This document shows positions 57,930 through 61,799 of a stretch of 61,799 nt of DNA, piece by piece (position 1 is the first letter of the stretch; each line of letters begins with the position of its first letter). Source of the stretch: Gonapodya sp. JEL0774. Its lineage: Eukaryota; Monoblepharomycota; Monoblepharidomycetes; Monoblepharidales; Gonapodyaceae. The notes under the pieces are model-generated. The model was not told where the DNA came from. It saw only the letters and a list, made by a program, of their open reading frames with translations, and ran no database searches. The stretch covers positions 112,619 to 174,417 of the forward strand of contig JADIIX010000038.1 of the NCBI GenBank assembly GCA_027604505.1, given 5' to 3'. Both the position numbers and the translations under genes were made by a program.

Positions 57930-59968
57930 ATGGACATTTTCTGGATATCGACAGCTCTTGCCACGGCGGTGATTCTATCTTTTACAGTCTTGCGTTTGTC
58001 CTCCAAAAGAGGAGGATCGACACATCCCACCGTTGTTGCGTTCTTCCATCCCTACTCGGACGCAGGGGGAGGGGGGGAGCGAGTCCTATGGACCTGTGTT
58101 AAAAGCATCACAACACATTATCCTAGGTGTAAGTGTGTCGTTTACACAAGAGCTGTTGGTCTCAAATCAGAGGCCTTACTGGATAAGATTGAAGTAAGTG
58201 AAAGGGGGAGTTATCAGCTAGATTGTTTGCAAATTTATGTGTTCTAGGCTCAATTTAACATCAAGCTAGCTCGAGAGGAAGTGGAATTTGTTTTTTTAAA
58301 GTGTTGGAAGTGGATTCGTCCGGACAGGTGTGTCTGTTCCCTGTCCTTCTGGTGTTCCGCAACCTTTTAGACGCGGACTTCAAAAGGTACAAAAGATTTA
58401 CGCTAATTGGGCAAAGTCTGGGTAGTCTGATTCCGGCTTTTGAAGGCCTGTGGAAAAGGAAGCCCGATGTCTTCATTGGTAATTCTTTGAAACATGTCTT
58501 TGTGTGGTTTCACGAACCCAGCGTAACAAACGCATTTACAATAAAGACACAATTGGTTTAGCTTTCACTCTTCCGCTTGCAAAGTACGTCTTTGGATGCC
58601 GTACCATTGCTTATGTTCATTATCCAACTGTGAGGTGAGTGTGGCTATGCTGTCAAATGTTGCAGGAAGCTGAAATGTGCACATCACACTTTGTTTATAG
58701 TACAGACATGCTCCGAAAAGTTCAGAGTAGGGTGGAAGATTATTCCAATTCATCTCTTGTGGCAAGGAGTGTCCTCCTATCCCAGTTGAAAGTGTTGTAA
58801 GTTGCACAATTTACAACTTGTGAATTTGCAAATAAAATTCCACCTTTTAGCTACTACAAACTATTTGCGTTCTTCTATGCTTTGGCTGGCTCTTCAGTAG
58901 ACTGTGTTATGGTGAGAATGTCCCTACCTGGATTGATGGATGATGCCTGCTTCTTCTTGCCACAGCTCCATTTTACTGATTGTGCCGTGTATGCATGATA
59001 AATGGCAGGTTAACTCAACCTGGACAATGGGTCACATCAATACCATTTGGCGGGTTCCCGATAGGACTTCACTGGTCTACCCACCTTGTAATGTGGAGAA
59101 GTTGACATGTGCTTCCTTTAATGATAGACAGCTCAAGATTGTGTCTGTTGCACAGTTCAGGTGTGTAACACAGCCAACACCCCTTGGGCAGTTGTTCTTT
59201 GTTAACCCATCAACAAAAAACTACCTTGGTGACCAGGCCAGAGAAGGCACATCTCCTTCAAATAGATGCTTTTGCCTTGGCTTTGAGAAAGCTGCAAAGC
59301 AAAGGCATTAGTCTTCAACTTATTTTGATTGGAAGTTGCCGGAATGATCAAGATCAAGCATTGGTGGAGAAGCTCAAAGAGCACACAGACCATCTTCAAT
59401 TAGATGTAAGGTATTTTTACATCATTTAGCTCATTTTGTGCTGAAAAGAATCTGTCTGTCTTGAAGGGTCATGTTGAGTTCCTTACCAATGTGGACTTTT
59501 CTGTTTTGGAATTCCACCTCAAAACTGGTATGATTGGACTTCATACAATGACTGAGGAGCATTTTGGGATTGGAATTGTGGAGTACATGGTAAGTTCCAG
59601 AGACATTACTTTTCAATGCAACTGACTTGTACCCCATTTCTATGCAAAGGCAGCAGGCTTGATTACTATTGCACATAACTCAGGTGGACCAAAGATGGAC
59701 ATTGTGGTAGAGCATGAGGGTTTGCCAACTGGTGAGTCTATTTTTTTCAATATTCAATTCAAAGAAATTGCAGATGCTAAGTCACACGTTAGGCTTCCTG
59801 GCCACAACAGTGGATCAGTTTGCTTCAGAATTGGTGAAAGTAGCAAATATGACAGCCATTGAGCGACAACAAATATGTGAAAATGCCCGTGCACATGTCC
59901 AGAAATTCTCAGACAATGCTTTTGAGCAGCAATTCTTAAGAGTAGTTTCGAGTCTATTGGAACCATAA
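57930..59968 (+). CDS. ALG11: ALG11, GDP-Man:Man3GlcNAc2-PP-dolichol alpha-1,2-mannosyltransferase
   Basis: ER-membrane GT4 enzyme adding the fourth and fifth mannoses to the lipid-linked N-glycan precursor on the cytosolic face, 460 residues. Exons: 57930-58193, 58248-58327, 58387-58478, 58547-58634, 58701-58796, 58851-58911, 59009-59160, 59237-59405, 59467-59589, 59650-59731, 59793-59968 (1383 bases). An N-terminal membrane anchor is followed by [20 protein letters not shown]. Then [42 protein letters not shown] and the donor-binding [19 protein letters not shown] plus [12 protein letters not shown]. The latter holds the EX7E-type acidic residues ([10 protein letters not shown]). Its exons look more AT-rich than genes earlier in the window. 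Confidence 0.96.
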
Positions 59969-60359
59969 TTCAGTGACAATTAAATTACTTGTGCTCAATC
60001 TCATATGATTGTGGTGAGCAGAAATTTAGATCATTTTTTTGGGGCGTTTGTAGAATACCAAAATCCGGTTAGTGTAACTTGAAAGGAATACAATGCACAT
60101 GACTTCAGATAACTAATCACACAGAATACCACTGTGACCTCACCCTGGAGTCACTGCCCAAACTATGAGAATAGCTGACATGGAATTATGTAATGTCAAA
60201 AGCATGAGCAAGGCACCATCCTGCCTGAGACAGAGTGCTTGAAATTGATCGTAAAGAATCTCTAACCTACAACAGACAACAAACCCTGTGGTGCCTTTGC
60301 CACAGCACCTAACATCTCTGACACTGCAATCTTACACCACACACATGTAATGGTTTATC

Positions 60360-60890
60360 ATCCAACAGGTAAGTTTATGGAGGTTTTATCGAAGGAAGTT
60401 GTCATCTCCTAAGTCAAATGTCTCTACAAACTAAATCACTAAATCACCAATACTACTAAAGTACAAAGGGAGTCAGGTCCCTCAGTCCACGGTTGAAAAC
60501 CACCAAACACAAAATGACCACCCTCAGTCAAGGAAACAGAAGTCACACCAAAGCTTACAGAGGGATCAAGGCACCTGAAAGAACCCTGCCTCTGTCCTGG
60601 CACATCCACAATACCACCACTCCATCTGGACCAACAGGTAAGTTTATCAAGGATTTATTAAAAGAAGTTGTCATCTCCTAAATCAAAGGCCTCTAAAGAG
60701 TAAATCGCCAATCCTACTAAAGTTTGAAGGAAATCAACTCCCTCAAGTTGAAAACCACTAAACACAGAATGATCACTGTCAGTCTCTTGAACAAAAGTCA
60801 GACAAGAGCTAAGAGCTGGTAAGGCACCCAAAAAACTCTGCTTCTGTCCTGGCGAATCCACAACAATGCCACTCCATCCAGGTGGTAGCA
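60360..60890. repeat. Degenerate tandem repeat, unit about 250-270 bases
   Basis: The phrase AACAGGTAAGTTTAT recurs at about 60366 and 60635, each time followed by GAAGTTGTCATCTCCTAA and AATCCTACTAAAG-like text. GTTGAAAACCAC and CTCTGTCCTGGC also recur at matching offsets, ending with a diverged third partial copy near 60885. Confidence 0.75.
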
Positions 60891-61731
60891 TCCACAAAGG
60901 TCTTTACCACCGTGGGACTCATATCCAAAGCTGCACAGTCAATCAGGTGGTCCGTGACATTAGTACCGTACCAACTGTGCACTGGGGAGTAGATGGACTG
61001 GAAGCGCTGCTCCACTGTGGTCCAACTCCAGAACACTCAATGGCATGATCCCTTGACAAGCAAACTCCAGCTGCGCAGTTGATGCAATCCTCGTGCAACA
61101 AGACAAGTCCGGATTGGCAGCATGAGTAGGTCTGCCCAATACTGGCACTTAATTCTCGATCTGGCGTCCAAGTGTTGGTGGGGTTGCATTCATGGTCTAG
61201 CTCAAATTGCAAACACCACAGTCTTGTTTGCTGTCATCTCATAGTTCTCTCCCAAAAGAGACTACACTAAATCCACTCGGCATGCAGTGCATTTGGCAGG
61301 GGTGGGTGAGGAGGGGGGACGGAACACTGAAGTGGATTGGCAATGTTTGAACACACCAAGAATTTGTTGTCAAGTGCAGCCACCAGTCGGCTCCTCCAGT
61401 GGTATATCTGTCCAGTATATGCTGCATATGGGATCAACCCTGCCAAGGGCATGGATTGTAGACAGTGTCACAACACTCCAACTCCAAGAATGGTGGTATC
61501 CAATTCCAGTTTGTGCGAAGAGCACACTCCTGACACTTCTGATAGATCTGCCGGAGCTCACTCAGTGGTAGCAAATTCCATAACCATTCAAATGAAGGCC
61601 ATATAGGTGTGGATTGCTGATTGTGGGTGCCATCCTGTGATGTTAAATCCCACTGACTTCAGAATTGCTGTCACTCCATCTGCCTTCTTGAATTGATCTA
61701 AGCACAACTTCAGCCAGTTCAGCTGGGGCCG

Positions 61732-61746
61732 CCCCCCCCCCCCCCC
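61732..61746. repeat. Poly-C run
   Basis: Fifteen consecutive C near the end of the window, followed by a short GC-rich segment. Confidence 0.9.
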
Positions 61747-61799
61747 GAGAACGCGGACCACCGGAGGGGGGTGTGGTGTTGAGTAGTAAAGTTGACGCG

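Larger units (their letters stand above)
59969..61799. other. Gene-poor end region, no gene I can support
   Basis: No frame here shows a recognisable domain. Several minus-strand frames (60809-61036, 60943-61212, 61239-61427) are Cys- and Trp-rich and could be exons of a secreted protein, but no start, splice chain or family could be established. The region includes a degenerate repeat (60360-60890) and a 15-base C run at 61732-61746. The last 60 bases are GC-rich, unlike the preceding sequence. Confidence 0.55.

Noticed and set aside
1-61799. CRISPR arrays, insertion sequences, bacterial operons
   Set aside because: The sequence is eukaryotic with spliceosomal introns throughout; no direct-repeat arrays, transposase motifs or ribosome-binding sites were seen.

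Overview
This window is nuclear DNA of an opisthokont eukaryote with many short spliceosomal introns (mostly 40-120 bases, GT-AG, donors often GTGAGT or GTAAGT). The gene set fits a flagellated early-diverging (chytrid-like) fungus best: a class III chitinase-like GH18 protein, SCAP next to HMG-CoA reductase, a fungal-style uridine phosphorylase, and an EF-hand/WD40 protein of a type found in axonemes. A unicellular relative of animals cannot be excluded, because several genes look strikingly animal-like. I worked out gene models by hand from reading frame, splice consensus and remembered family motifs. For most genes the summed exon lengths are divisible by three and all intron phases agree.

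Layout. 1-13.5 kb: 3' part of a UBE2S-type ubiquitin-conjugating enzyme; a secreted DOMON/copper monooxygenase (dopamine beta-hydroxylase-like) on the minus strand; a GDP-fucose transporter; a MEI4-like meiotic recombination protein; cytosolic aspartyl-tRNA synthetase in 15 exons; and one small unknown gene. 13.7-25.3 kb: HMG-CoA reductase, uridine phosphorylase and SCAP, so two sterol-sensing-domain proteins lie about 2 kb apart. 25.6-31 kb (minus): myosin regulatory light chain, a membrane-anchored GH18 chitinase-like protein with a degenerate active site, and a securin-like protein with KEN box, D-box and an ExxR separase-like motif. 31.3-42.4 kb: the outstanding locus, a dual oxidase (animal-peroxidase-like domain, EF-hands, NADPH oxidase) head to head with a DUOXA maturation-factor homologue across about 1 kb. 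42.6-48.2 kb: a NuSAP-like spindle protein and an unknown disordered protein. 48.3-60 kb: EF-hand/WD40 protein, TPR protein, TAF1, SNX3 and ALG11, several with very short divergent or convergent spacing. 60-61.8 kb: no gene I can support, a degenerate repeat of about 250-270 bases, and a poly-C run near the end.

Functional threads. DUOX plus DUOXA would form a surface hydrogen-peroxide-generating unit, with DUOXA needed in animals for DUOX to leave the ER. GDP-fucose transporter and ALG11 serve glycosylation. SCAP and HMGR are the sterol sensor and a sterol-pathway enzyme. UBE2S, securin and NuSAP are all linked to the anaphase-promoting complex in animals. Family assignments rest on motif recall without database searches; exon borders are inferences from consensus and phase.
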